NCBI GenBank assembly: GCA_023657425.1
Contig: JAGTJW010000001.1
Span: 1,364,001 to 1,428,000 of the forward strand
Source of the DNA: Ideonella sp. WA131b
GTDB taxonomy: Bacteria > Pseudomonadota > Gammaproteobacteria > Burkholderiales > Burkholderiaceae_C
Length of the DNA: 64,000 nt
Direction: 5' to 3'
Below are positions 36,815 to 44,705 of this stretch, piece by piece. The notes under the pieces were generated by a model. That model was not told the DNA's origin and did not search any database. It worked only from the letters and a program-made list of their open reading frames with translations. The position numbers were made by a program, and so were the translations under genes. Within the stretch, counting starts at the first letter, position 1. The number at the start of each line of letters is the position of its first letter.

Positions 36815-37975
36815 TCAGCGCCAGGCCAGCTCCAGGCGCCGCAGTTCGACCACCGGGCCCTCGCCGTCGTGGCGCCAGGCGGCACGCAGCGGCAGGTGGT
36901 GCGCAGCGGGGTCGAGCCAGACGCGCACCTCGGTGTCGAGCTGGCGGTCGGCCTTGCGCTGCAGGGCCAGCGCCGGCTGCGGCCGGCCGTCGTCGCCGCG
37001 CAGCGACTCGGCGCCGGTGATCTCGAAAACCCAGACGTCGGCGTCGCCGCGCGGGCTCACCACCCACATCGACACGCGGGCCCCGGGCTGGCGCAGCGCG
37101 GGGTCGGTATCGACGATCGCCGCCAGCTGCAACAGCCAGCTCAGGCGGTCCTGCACGCCCTCGGGCAAGGGCAGCTCGTGGGCCGGGCCGCTGAAGCTGA
37201 TGCGCGCGCCACCGGGCGCGTCGCGCTGGAAGTTCACGGCGCGCCGGTCGCGGCCGCGCCGGCCATCGACGAAGCGCACGGGCTCCAGCCCGGCGCGGCC
37301 CATGCCCCCCTCGCTGCGCAGGTGGCTGATGTTCTGGCCCAACACACTGGTCTGCAGCTCCAACTGGTAACGCCCGCCGACGTTGCTGAAGCGCCAGTCC
37401 GCCTGGCCTCCGAAGGCCCCGCGGCGCATGTCGAAGCGGGCCTCAAAGGGCGGCGGCAGGCTGGCGCGGTAACGCGGCAGGGGCGGCGCCGAGGGTGCCG
37501 CAGGCGCAGCCGCTGCTGGCGGCGTGGCGGCGGCCACCAGCCTGGGCTCGGGCGATCCCGGTGGGGGGGTGCTGCCCGGCTCGGTGGCCGCTGCGGCCGG
37601 CAGGGCGGCGGCCGTTGCGCCGGGCGTTGCGGATGGCGGGCCGCTTGCGACAAAGGGCTCGCCGGTGGCCACCGGCGCGTCGGGCCGGGTCGGCTGCGGA
37701 CGGGGTCGGTCAGCCGGCGGCTCCTGCGGTGCGGCGACGGGCGCCACGACGGGTTCCGAAGGCGCCGGCACCGTACGCACCGCCATGGTCGCCCCACGCG
37801 CAGGCGGTGCCTGCCCCGCGATGGCCGGCGTGCCCCCGCCGGCCGCCACCAGGCCCATCAAGGCCAGCGCGTGCACCAGGGCTACCGTCACCAGCAGGGC
37901 CGCCGCCAGCGGCCAGCGACGCGCCGGGGGTGCGCCCTCGGGCTGCGCAAAGGGACTGGGGTCGGGAGCGCTCAC
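36815..37975 (-). CDS. DUF3108 domain protein with TonB-like N-terminus
   Basis: This is a 386-residue protein. Residues 20-45 form one membrane helix (WPLAAALLVTVALVHALALM), then a Pro/Ala-rich linker of about 130 residues, then a C-terminal DUF3108 beta-rich domain (ARFDMRRGAFGGQADWRFSN, YQLELQTSVLGQNISHLRSEG and VWLDPAAHHLPLRAAWRHDG). The topology resembles TonB, with a periplasmic domain on a long flexible stalk; DUF3108 proteins may bind envelope lipids or polymers, but this is unproven. The start is GTG at 37975. It shares a 31-base divergent spacer with the FAH-like gene. Confidence 0.75.
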   Translation of the reverse strand: MSAPDPSPFAQPEGAPPARRWPLAAALLVTVALVHALALMGLVAAGGGTPAIAGQAPPARGATMAVRTVPAPSEPVVAPVAAPQEPPADRPRPQPTRPDAPVATGEPFVASGPPSATPGATAAALPAAAATEPGSTPPPGSPEPRLVAAATPPAAAAPAAPSAPPLPRYRASLPPPFEARFDMRRGAFGGQADWRFSNVGGRYQLELQTSVLGQNISHLRSEGGMGRAGLEPVRFVDGRRGRDRRAVNFQRDAPGGARISFSGPAHELPLPEGVQDRLSWLLQLAAIVDTDPALRQPGARVSMWVVSPRGDADVWVFEITGAESLRGDDGRPQPALALQRKADRQLDTEVRVWLDPAAHHLPLRAAWRHDGEGPVVELRRLELAWR

Positions 37976-38006
37976 CCCACAATAGTGCCATCGACACCCG
38001 CTCCCC

Positions 38007-38864
38007 ATGAAACTCGCCACCCTGATGGACGGCTCGCGCGATGGCCAGCTCGCCGTCGTCTCGCGCGACCTCACGCAAGCCCACTTTGCTGCCGGCATCG
38101 CCACCACGATGCAGCAGCTGCTGGACGACTGGAACTTCGTCTCGCCGCAACTCGAGGATCTCTCGGCCATCCTCAACGGCGGCAAGGCGCGGCACGCCTT
38201 TGCCTTCGACCCCGCTCGCTGCCTGGCGCCGCTGCCGCGGCCGGTGGCCTGGCTGCGCACGGTGGGCGATGGGCTCGAGGCCGGCGCCGGCGGCGCGCTG
38301 GCCGGCGCACGGCTGTCGCTGCCGGCCGATCCGCCTTTCGAGCTGCAGGCGCAGCTGGCGGTGATCACGGCCGACATCCCCTGCGGAGCCGACGCCGACA
38401 CCGCGCTGGAAGCCGTTCGCCTGCTGCTGCTGGCCGCCGAGGCGCCGCAAGCCGCGGCCGACCTCGCGGCCTGGCGGCTGCACACACAGGCGTGGGCCGC
38501 CTTCGGCCCGGTGGCGGTGACGCCCGACGAGCTGGGCGCCGCCTGGCAACGCGGGCGCATCGACGGGCTGCTGCGCGTGTTGCGCGCCGGCCGTGAGGCC
38601 GGGCGGGCCGACACCGGCAGCGCCATCGGCGGCTTCGGGCGCTGGCTGGCCGCGGCGGCGCAGTGCCGGCCGCTGGCTGCAGGCACCTTGCTGGCCCAGG
38701 CAGTGCCGCTGTCGGCGCAGAACGGCGCCGCCGACGGCCCGACCGGTGCCTTGCGTCTCGCCCTGGGCGACAGCTGCACGCTCAGCCTGGAGACCGCCCA
38801 GGCCGAGGCGCCGCTGGGGCGGCTCATGGTCGACGTCGACACGCCCGCGGCGACGGCAGCCTGA
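38007..38864 (+). CDS. Degenerate fumarylacetoacetate hydrolase-like protein
   Basis: This is a 285-residue protein whose first 75 residues (MKLATLMDGSRDGQLAVVSR, LLDDWNFVSPQLEDL) match fumarylacetoacetate hydrolases, which cleave C-C bonds with a bound metal. The rest is shortened and altered. The HVELVRKARGAE..P region is missing. FEAEIAVVTGDVP, which carries metal ligands in active relatives, reads FELQAQLAVITADIP here, and LANDVSLR reads LAAEAPQA. VTPDELGAAWQRGR and the late fold remain. I infer loss of catalysis. It is the first gene of a plus-strand group. Confidence 0.75.
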   Translation: MKLATLMDGSRDGQLAVVSRDLTQAHFAAGIATTMQQLLDDWNFVSPQLEDLSAILNGGKARHAFAFDPARCLAPLPRPVAWLRTVGDGLEAGAGGALAGARLSLPADPPFELQAQLAVITADIPCGADADTALEAVRLLLLAAEAPQAAADLAAWRLHTQAWAAFGPVAVTPDELGAAWQRGRIDGLLRVLRAGREAGRADTGSAIGGFGRWLAAAAQCRPLAAGTLLAQAVPLSAQNGAADGPTGALRLALGDSCTLSLETAQAEAPLGRLMVDVDTPAATAA

Positions 38865-38883
38865 GAGCCGGGCGCGAGCGGCG

Positions 38884-39369
38884 ATGAACGAGCTGCCGGG
38901 CTGGCTGAAGCACGCCACGGTTTGGCTGCTGCTCGGGTTGTTGATGTTCCTGGGCGTGCAGGTCTGGCAGGCCCGTGAGCGCCAGACGCGCTTCGCGATC
39001 GAAGGCCAGCTGGTCGAGATCCGCCGCAGTGCCGACGGCCACTACCACTGGCTGGGTCGGCTGGCCGGCCGCGAGGTGGAGTTCCTGGTTGACACCGGCG
39101 CCACCGGCACCGCCATCCCGTCGCGCCTGGCGGACGAGCTGGGCCTGCCGACCGTGGGCGCGGTGCAGTCGGCCACGGCCGGCGGTGTGGTGCAGGGCCG
39201 GGTCGTCGTCGGCGACCTCGAACTCGAGGGTGGCGTGCGCGCCGAACGGCTGCGCATCACTGCGCTGCCGCAGCTGCACGCGCCGCTGCTGGGCATGGAC
39301 GTGCTCGGCCGGTTGCCGCTGCAGCAGGACCGCGGCGTGCTGCGCATCGACCTCGGCGGCGCCCGGTGA
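38884..39369 (+). CDS. Retropepsin-like aspartic protease (clan AA, TIGR02281 type)
   Basis: This is a 161-residue protein with an N-terminal membrane helix (TVWLLLGLLMFLGVQVW, about 11-27) and a single retropepsin-like domain. The active-site loop is FLVDTGATGTAIP (Asp near 65). PLLGMDVLGRLPLQQD is the usual C-terminal block. Active enzymes of this fold are dimers. The domain should lie in the periplasm. Substrate unknown. It begins 19 bases after the FAH-like stop. Confidence 0.85.
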   Translation: MNELPGWLKHATVWLLLGLLMFLGVQVWQARERQTRFAIEGQLVEIRRSADGHYHWLGRLAGREVEFLVDTGATGTAIPSRLADELGLPTVGAVQSATAGGVVQGRVVVGDLELEGGVRAERLRITALPQLHAPLLGMDVLGRLPLQQDRGVLRIDLGGAR

Positions 39370-39484
39370 TGCCGCGAGCGGCGGGCGCGCCTGGGAGCGT
39401 GGGCCGCTGGAATCCAGGCTCGCTGGCGCACAATGGAACGGCGGCCGCTGCGCGCCGCGACTTGCACCCCGAGGGAGACCGGTG

Positions 39485-40114
39485 ATGAGTTCCGCGGCCG
39501 ACTTCGCCCGCCACGTGCCGGGCTTCGACTTCCTGCAGGGCCTGCTGAAGAACGCGGGTGCCGGGCTGCCGAACGTTGGCCAGTGGATCGCACCCACCCT
39601 GGACCCTGCCGAGCTCGACAAGCGGATCCAGGAGCTCAAGACCGTGCAGTTCTGGCTCGAGCAGAACGCGCGGCTGCTGGCCACCACGATCCAGGCGCTC
39701 GAGGTGCAGCGCATGACGCTGAACACGCTCCAGGGGATGAACCTGCCGATGGCCGAGCTGTCGGAGTCGCTGAAGATCAAGCCGTTTGCAAAACCGGCGC
39801 CTGAGCCCAAGCCCGCGGCGCGGCCGCGCCGCAAGGCCGCGCCGCGTGCCAAGGCTGCCGGGCCGACCGCTGCGGCCGTCGACCCCATGCAGTGGTGGGG
39901 CGCGCTCACGCAGCAGTTCAGCGAGCTGGCTGCGCAGGCCCTCAAGGACACGGCCCAGGACGGCGCCCGGTCGCTGGCCGGCACCGTGGTCAAGCGCTCG
40001 GTGGACGCCGCCGCCAGTGCGCTCGATACCGCGGCTTCGTTGCCGGGCAAGGCGGCCAAGGCCGCCAAGACGGCAACCCGAAGCGCAGGCCGTGCGGCGC
40101 CCAGGCGTCGTTGA
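39485..40114 (+). CDS. phaM: PhaM-like polyhydroxybutyrate granule protein
   Basis: This is a 209-residue protein matching PhaM of Cupriavidus, which binds PHB granules, activates PhaC synthase and tethers granules to DNA. The N-terminal block has VPGFDFLQGLLKNAG, QWIAPTLDPAELDKRIQELK and VQFWLEQNARLLATTIQALE. The middle and C-terminus are Lys/Ala/Pro-rich (RPRRKAAPRAKAAG, AKAAKTATRSAGRAAPRRR), histone H1-like, fitting nucleoid binding. AGGGAGACC precedes the ATG. It is separated from the protease gene by 115 bases, with a CACAAT hexamer near 39428. Confidence 0.85.
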   Translation: MSSAADFARHVPGFDFLQGLLKNAGAGLPNVGQWIAPTLDPAELDKRIQELKTVQFWLEQNARLLATTIQALEVQRMTLNTLQGMNLPMAELSESLKIKPFAKPAPEPKPAARPRRKAAPRAKAAGPTAAAVDPMQWWGALTQQFSELAAQALKDTAQDGARSLAGTVVKRSVDAAASALDTAASLPGKAAKAAKTATRSAGRAAPRRR

Positions 40115-40135
40115 GCGGCAGCCCGAAGCGCTGTC

Positions 40136-41377
40136 ATGCACGCCTTTCTCGTCGGTCACGCCACCCACCCCGACTGGCGCGGCGCCCTTGCGCTGGCCGC
40201 GGCGCAGGTGGAGGCGCGGCGCGCCGAGCACGAGGCCAGCGCGCGTGGGCCGCTGTCCTTGGGTTTCGTCTATTTCACCGACCACTTTGCCGGTGACGCC
40301 GACGCGCTGGTGGCCGCCCTGCGCCAGCGCTGGCCGGGTGTGGCCTGGGTGGGCAGCGTCGGCGTCGGCGTGGCGGCCATGGGGGTGGAGTACTTCGACG
40401 AGCCGGCGCTGGTGCTGATGTTGGCGGCGCTGCCCGCCGGGCGCTTTGAGGTCTTCTCGGGCGCCCGCAAGCTGCACCGCATCGAGCCCTTCAGCGCGCT
40501 TGTGCACGCCGACCCGGCCACGCCGGACCTGGCCGAGCTGATTGGCGAAATGAGTGACCGCCTCAGCTCGGGCTACGTGTTCGGCGGCCTGGCCTCCTCG
40601 CGCAGCGCCGCCGTGCACGTGGCCGACGGCGCCTGGCGCGGCGGCCTGTCGGGCGTGGCCTTCACGCGCGATGTGGCGCTGGTGTCGCGCGTGAGCCAGG
40701 GCTCGCAGCCGCTGGGCCCGGTGCGCCGCGTGACGGCCGCCGAGCGCAACCTGGTGCTGGCGCTCGACGGTGAGCCGGCACTGCCCTGCCTGCTGCGCGA
40801 CATCGGCCTGGCCGATCTCTCCGAGCCGCGCACCGCCCTGGCCCGGCTGCGCGCCACACTCGTGGCGCTGGCCGACGCCGATGCCACGATGCTGGGCCGC
40901 GGCGGCCAGTTTGGTGCCGATACGCGCGTCCGTCACCTCGTGGGGCTCGATCCCGCCCGCGAGGCCGTGGCCGTGGCCGACCTGGTGGAGCCCGGCATGT
41001 CGCTGGGCTTCTGCCAGCGCGATGTGCAGGCGGCGCGGCGTGATCTCGTGCGCATCTGTGCCGAGATCCGCGACGAGCTCGAGTCGGCGCAGGCCCCGGT
41101 CATCATCGCGGGCGATGGACCCGACAGCCTGGCGCCCCTGGACGACGGCCCGTCCGGCGCGCCGAGGCGCATCGCCGGTGGCCTCTATGTGTCGTGCTCG
41201 GGCCGTGGCGGGCCGCACTTTGGCGGGCCCTCGGCCGAGCTGCAGCTGGTGCAGCACGCCTTGTCGGGCGGTGGCCCGGAGGTGCCGCTGGTGGGGTTTT
41301 TCGCCGCGGGCGAGGTGGCGCGCCACCATGTCTACGGCTACACCGGGGTGCTGACAGTCTTCACCGCAGCGGGCTGA
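40136..41377 (+). CDS. FIST-domain protein
   Basis: This is a 413-residue cytoplasmic protein with FIST N and FIST C domains, thought to bind small ligands such as amino acids in signalling. N-terminal features include SLGFVYFTDHFAGDADALVA, the segment SSGYVFGGLASSRSAAVHVA and GGLSGVAFTRDVALVSRVSQ. The C-terminal part has GGLYVSCSGRGGPHFG, ELQLVQHALSG and PLVGFFAAGEVARHHVYGYT, the typical end. No kinase or receptor domain is fused to it. It begins 21 bases after phaM. Which output it controls is not visible. Confidence 0.85.
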   Translation: MHAFLVGHATHPDWRGALALAAAQVEARRAEHEASARGPLSLGFVYFTDHFAGDADALVAALRQRWPGVAWVGSVGVGVAAMGVEYFDEPALVLMLAALPAGRFEVFSGARKLHRIEPFSALVHADPATPDLAELIGEMSDRLSSGYVFGGLASSRSAAVHVADGAWRGGLSGVAFTRDVALVSRVSQGSQPLGPVRRVTAAERNLVLALDGEPALPCLLRDIGLADLSEPRTALARLRATLVALADADATMLGRGGQFGADTRVRHLVGLDPAREAVAVADLVEPGMSLGFCQRDVQAARRDLVRICAEIRDELESAQAPVIIAGDGPDSLAPLDDGPSGAPRRIAGGLYVSCSGRGGPHFGGPSAELQLVQHALSGGGPEVPLVGFFAAGEVARHHVYGYTGVLTVFTAAG

Positions 41378-41409
41378 ATCACCGCCGGGCCGGGCGCTAC
41401 AGTCTGTGC

Positions 41410-42912
41410 ATGAATGCGCCGCTGCCCACCGTCCGCGCCGATCCGGCCGAACGTGCCGCCCGCCAACGCCTGCTGGTTGACGCCCTGGCCCCTCTGCTGC
41501 CGGCTCACGCGCTGCTCTGGCAGGCCGAGGACACCGTGCCCTATGAATGCGACGGGCTCACCGCCTACCGCCAGCTGCCGCTGGCGGTGGCGCTGCCCGA
41601 GACCGAGGCCCAGGTGAGTGCCGTGCTCGCGGCCTGCCACCGGCTGGCCGTGCCCGTGGTGGCGCGCGGCGCCGGCACCGGGTTGTCGGGCGGCGCCATG
41701 CCGCACCCGCTGGGCCTGACGCTCAGCCTGGCCAAGTTCAACCGCATCGTGCAGGTGGACGTGCACGCGCGCACGGCCACCGTGCAGTGCGGCGTGCGCA
41801 ACCTCGCGATCAGCGAAGCCGTGGCGAAGCACGGCCTGTACTACGCCCCGGATCCGTCCAGCCAGATCGCCTGCACGATCGGCGGCAACGTGGCCGAGAA
41901 CTCCGGCGGCGTGCACTGCCTGAAGTACGGCCTCACGCTGCACAACGTGCTGCGCGTGCGCGGTTACACGGCCGAGGGCGAGGCGGTGGAGTTCGGCTCC
42001 GAGGCGCTGGACGTGCCGGGCCTGGACCTGCTGCCGCTGGTGGTGGGCAGCGAGGGCATGCTGGCCGTGACGACCGAAGTGGTGGTGAAGCTCACGCCCA
42101 AGCCGCAACTGGCGCGCTGCATCATGGCCAGCTTCGACGACGTGCGCAAAGCCGGCGATGCGGTGGCCGCGGTCATCGCCGCCGGCATCATCCCCGCGGG
42201 CCTGGAGATGATGGACAAGCCCATGACGGCGGCGGTGGAAGACTTCGTGCACGCCGGCTACGACCTCTCGGCCGAGGCCATCCTGCTGTGCGAGAGCGAC
42301 GGCACGCCCGAAGAGGTGGCGGAAGAAATCGACCGCATGCTGGAGGTGCTGTCGGGCTGCGGCGCCACACGCCTGGAGGTGAGCCGGGACGAGGCCCAGC
42401 GCCTGCGTTTCTGGAGCGGCCGCAAGAACGCCTTCCCGGCCAGCGGCCGCATCAGCCCCGACTACATGTGCATGGACTCGACCATCCCGCGCAAGCGCCT
42501 GGCCGACATCCTGCTGGCCATTGCCGAGATGGAGAAGAAGTACCAGCTGCGCTGCTGCAACGTCTTCCATGCCGGCGACGGCAACCTGCACCCGCTGATC
42601 CTGTACGACGCCAACGATCCCGACCAGCTGCGCCGCTGCGAGCTGTTCGGCGCCGACATCCTGGAAACCAGCGTCGCCATGGGCGGCACCGTCACCGGCG
42701 AACACGGCGTGGGCGTGGAAAAGCTCAGCAGCATGTGCGTGCAGTTCAGCCCCGAGGAGCGCGAGGCGATGTTCGCCGTGAAGCGCGCGTTCGATGAAGC
42801 CGGCGGCCTGAACCCCGGCAAGGTGATCCCGACGCTGCAGCGCTGCGCCGAGTACGGCCGCATGCACGTGAAGAAGGGCCTGCTGCCCTTCGCCCACCTG
42901 GAGCGCTTCTGA
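41410..42912 (+). CDS. glcD: Glycolate oxidase subunit GlcD
   Basis: This is a 500-residue FAD-linked oxidase. It oxidises glycolate (or D-lactate) to glyoxylate at the membrane together with GlcE and GlcF. The FAD-binding part has PVVARGAGTGLSGGAMPHP, the segment ACTIGGNVAENSGGVHCLKY and LLPLVVGSEGMLAVTTEVVV; the cap domain has NVFHAGDGNLHPLIL and GGTVTGEHGVGVEKLS near the end. The length is normal. It leads a glc operon, with glcE 5 bases downstream. No GlcC regulator gene is adjacent. TACAGT lies 11 bases before the ATG. Confidence 0.93.
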   Translation: MNAPLPTVRADPAERAARQRLLVDALAPLLPAHALLWQAEDTVPYECDGLTAYRQLPLAVALPETEAQVSAVLAACHRLAVPVVARGAGTGLSGGAMPHPLGLTLSLAKFNRIVQVDVHARTATVQCGVRNLAISEAVAKHGLYYAPDPSSQIACTIGGNVAENSGGVHCLKYGLTLHNVLRVRGYTAEGEAVEFGSEALDVPGLDLLPLVVGSEGMLAVTTEVVVKLTPKPQLARCIMASFDDVRKAGDAVAAVIAAGIIPAGLEMMDKPMTAAVEDFVHAGYDLSAEAILLCESDGTPEEVAEEIDRMLEVLSGCGATRLEVSRDEAQRLRFWSGRKNAFPASGRISPDYMCMDSTIPRKRLADILLAIAEMEKKYQLRCCNVFHAGDGNLHPLILYDANDPDQLRRCELFGADILETSVAMGGTVTGEHGVGVEKLSSMCVQFSPEEREAMFAVKRAFDEAGGLNPGKVIPTLQRCAEYGRMHVKKGLLPFAHLERF

Positions 42913-42917
42913 GCACC

Positions 42918-44024
42918 ATGGCGCTGCAGGATCCGGCGCTGGCGCGCCTCGTCGAACGCATCCGCGCCGCCGCGGCCGACCGCCAGCCGCTGGCGCTGCG
43001 CGGCGGCGGCACCAAGGACTTCTACGGCGGCGAGCCCGTGGGCGACGTGCTCGACCTGCGGCCGCTGGCCGGCATCAGCCGCTACGAGCCCAGCGAGCTG
43101 GTGGTCACCGTGCGCGCCGGCACGCCGCTGGCGGCGCTTGAGGCGGTGCTCGCCGAGCAGGGCCAGAGCCTGGCCTTCGAGCCGCCGCGCTTTGTGTCAT
43201 CGGCGGGTGAGGGCGGCACCGTGGGCGGCATGGTGGCCGCGGGCCTGGCCGGCCCGGCGCGGCTGGCCGCCGGCGGCGTGCGCGACTACGTGCTCGGTGC
43301 GACCATGGTCAACGGCCGCGCCGAGGTGCTCAGCTTCGGCGGCCAGGTGATGAAGAACGTTGCCGGCTACGACGTCTGCCGCGTCCTTGCCGGCAGCCTG
43401 GGCGTGCTGGGCCTGATCGCCGAGGTGTCGCTGAAGGTGCTGCCGCTGCCGCGTGCCGTGGCCACGACGCGGCTGGAGCTCGACGCCGGCACGGCCATCC
43501 GCCGCGTCAACGAGCTGCTCGGCCAGCCGCTGCCGCTGAACGCCAGCGCCTGGTGGGACGGCATGCTCGTGCTGCGCCTGGCCGGCGCCGAGGCCGCCGT
43601 GCAGTCGGCACTGGCCCGCATCGGCGGCGAGCGGGTCGATGACGCGATGGCCGCACCGTTCTGGCTCGGGCTGCGCGACCACACGGACGAATTCTTCGCC
43701 GGTGCGGCCAAGGCCGTGATGGCCGGGGCCGCACTGTGGCGGCTGTCGGTGCCGGCAGTGACGCCGCCGCTCAAGCTCTCGGGCGAACAGCTCGTGGAAT
43801 GGGGCGGCGCGCAGCGCTGGATCTGCACCAGCGCGCCCGCGGCCACGCTGCGCGAGGCCGCGGCGGCGGTGGGCGGGCACGCGGTGCTGTTCCGCGCGCA
43901 GGACAAGTCGGCCGGCAGCTTTGCCACGCCGCCGCCCGCGCTGCTGCGCATCCACCGCGCCCTGAAGCAGCAGTTCGACCCCGCCGGCATCTTCAACCCC
44001 GGTCGGCTGCTGCCGGGGCTGTGA
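42918..44024 (+). CDS. glcE: Glycolate oxidase subunit GlcE
   Basis: This is a 368-residue FAD-binding subunit of glycolate oxidase. It shares the FAD_binding_4 fold with GlcD but lacks the long cap. Visible motifs are PLALRGGGTKDFYGGEPVGD, the segment GEGGTVGGMVAAGLAGPARL and GGQVMKNVAGYDVCRVLAGS. The C-terminal FDPAGIFNPGRLLPGL matches the family. It starts 5 bases after glcD, so translation is probably coupled. The next gene is a methyltransferase, not glcF. Confidence 0.92.
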   Translation: MALQDPALARLVERIRAAAADRQPLALRGGGTKDFYGGEPVGDVLDLRPLAGISRYEPSELVVTVRAGTPLAALEAVLAEQGQSLAFEPPRFVSSAGEGGTVGGMVAAGLAGPARLAAGGVRDYVLGATMVNGRAEVLSFGGQVMKNVAGYDVCRVLAGSLGVLGLIAEVSLKVLPLPRAVATTRLELDAGTAIRRVNELLGQPLPLNASAWWDGMLVLRLAGAEAAVQSALARIGGERVDDAMAAPFWLGLRDHTDEFFAGAAKAVMAGAALWRLSVPAVTPPLKLSGEQLVEWGGAQRWICTSAPAATLREAAAAVGGHAVLFRAQDKSAGSFATPPPALLRIHRALKQQFDPAGIFNPGRLLPGL

Positions 44025-44035
44025 GCGAGCCGCCG

Positions 44036-44689
44036 ATGGACATTACCGATCAGATGCGCGGCTACTACGCGCAGCGCGCCGCCTACTACGAGCGCGTCTA
44101 CGCCCAGCCCGAGCGCCAGGACGAGCTGCGCGCCATCGAGGCCGCGCTGCCGGCGGTGTTTGCCGGCCGGCGCGTGCTGGAGATCGCCTGCGGCACCGGG
44201 TGGTGGACGCCGCACGGCGCGCGCGACGCCGCGTTCTGGCTGGCCACCGACGCCCAACCCGAAACGCTGGCCGTGGCGCGCGCCAAGCCCATGCCGCCGG
44301 CTGTGCGCTTTGCCACCGCCGATGCCTACTCGCTGGCCGAGCTGGGCGTGAAGCGTTTCGACGCCGCCTTCGCCGGCTGCTGGTGGAGCCACGTGCCGCT
44401 GGCGCGCCTGCGCGCCTGGCTCGACACGCTGCACGCGCGGCTGCTGCCTGGCGCGCGCGTGCTGATGCTCGACAACAGCTTCGTGCAGACCCGCAGCACG
44501 CCCATCTCGCGCGCCGACGCCGAGGGCAACACCTACCAGCTGCGCACGCTCGACGACGGCAGCCAGCACGAGGTGCTGAAGAACTTCCCCTCGGCCGCCG
44601 AGGCCATCGCCGCACTCGGCCCGCGGGCCTGCGCCCCGCAGTGGACGGCGCACACGCACTACTGGCTTCTGAGCTACACGCTCGACTGA
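44036..44689 (+). CDS. SAM-dependent methyltransferase inserted in the glc operon
   Basis: This is a 217-residue class I methyltransferase. Motif I is VLEIACGTGWWTPHGA (about 46-61), a clear SAM-binding loop, and DAAFAGCWWSHVPLARL and LLPGARVLMLDNSF are motifs IV and VI. The N-terminus MRGYYAQRAAYYERVYAQPE resembles methyltransferases acting on small molecules. The substrate is unknown. It starts 11 bases after glcE and ends 16 bases before glcF, so it is cotranscribed with the glycolate oxidase genes, where it is not usually found. Confidence 0.8.
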   Translation: MDITDQMRGYYAQRAAYYERVYAQPERQDELRAIEAALPAVFAGRRVLEIACGTGWWTPHGARDAAFWLATDAQPETLAVARAKPMPPAVRFATADAYSLAELGVKRFDAAFAGCWWSHVPLARLRAWLDTLHARLLPGARVLMLDNSFVQTRSTPISRADAEGNTYQLRTLDDGSQHEVLKNFPSAAEAIAALGPRACAPQWTAHTHYWLLSYTLD

Positions 44690-44705
44690 CAACCCGAGCC
44701 ACCGG

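Noticed and set aside
38593..38883. Upstream extension of the aspartic protease frame
   Set aside because: Overlaps the FAH-like gene in another frame and lacks domain character; the ATG at 38884 puts the membrane helix at the N-terminus.
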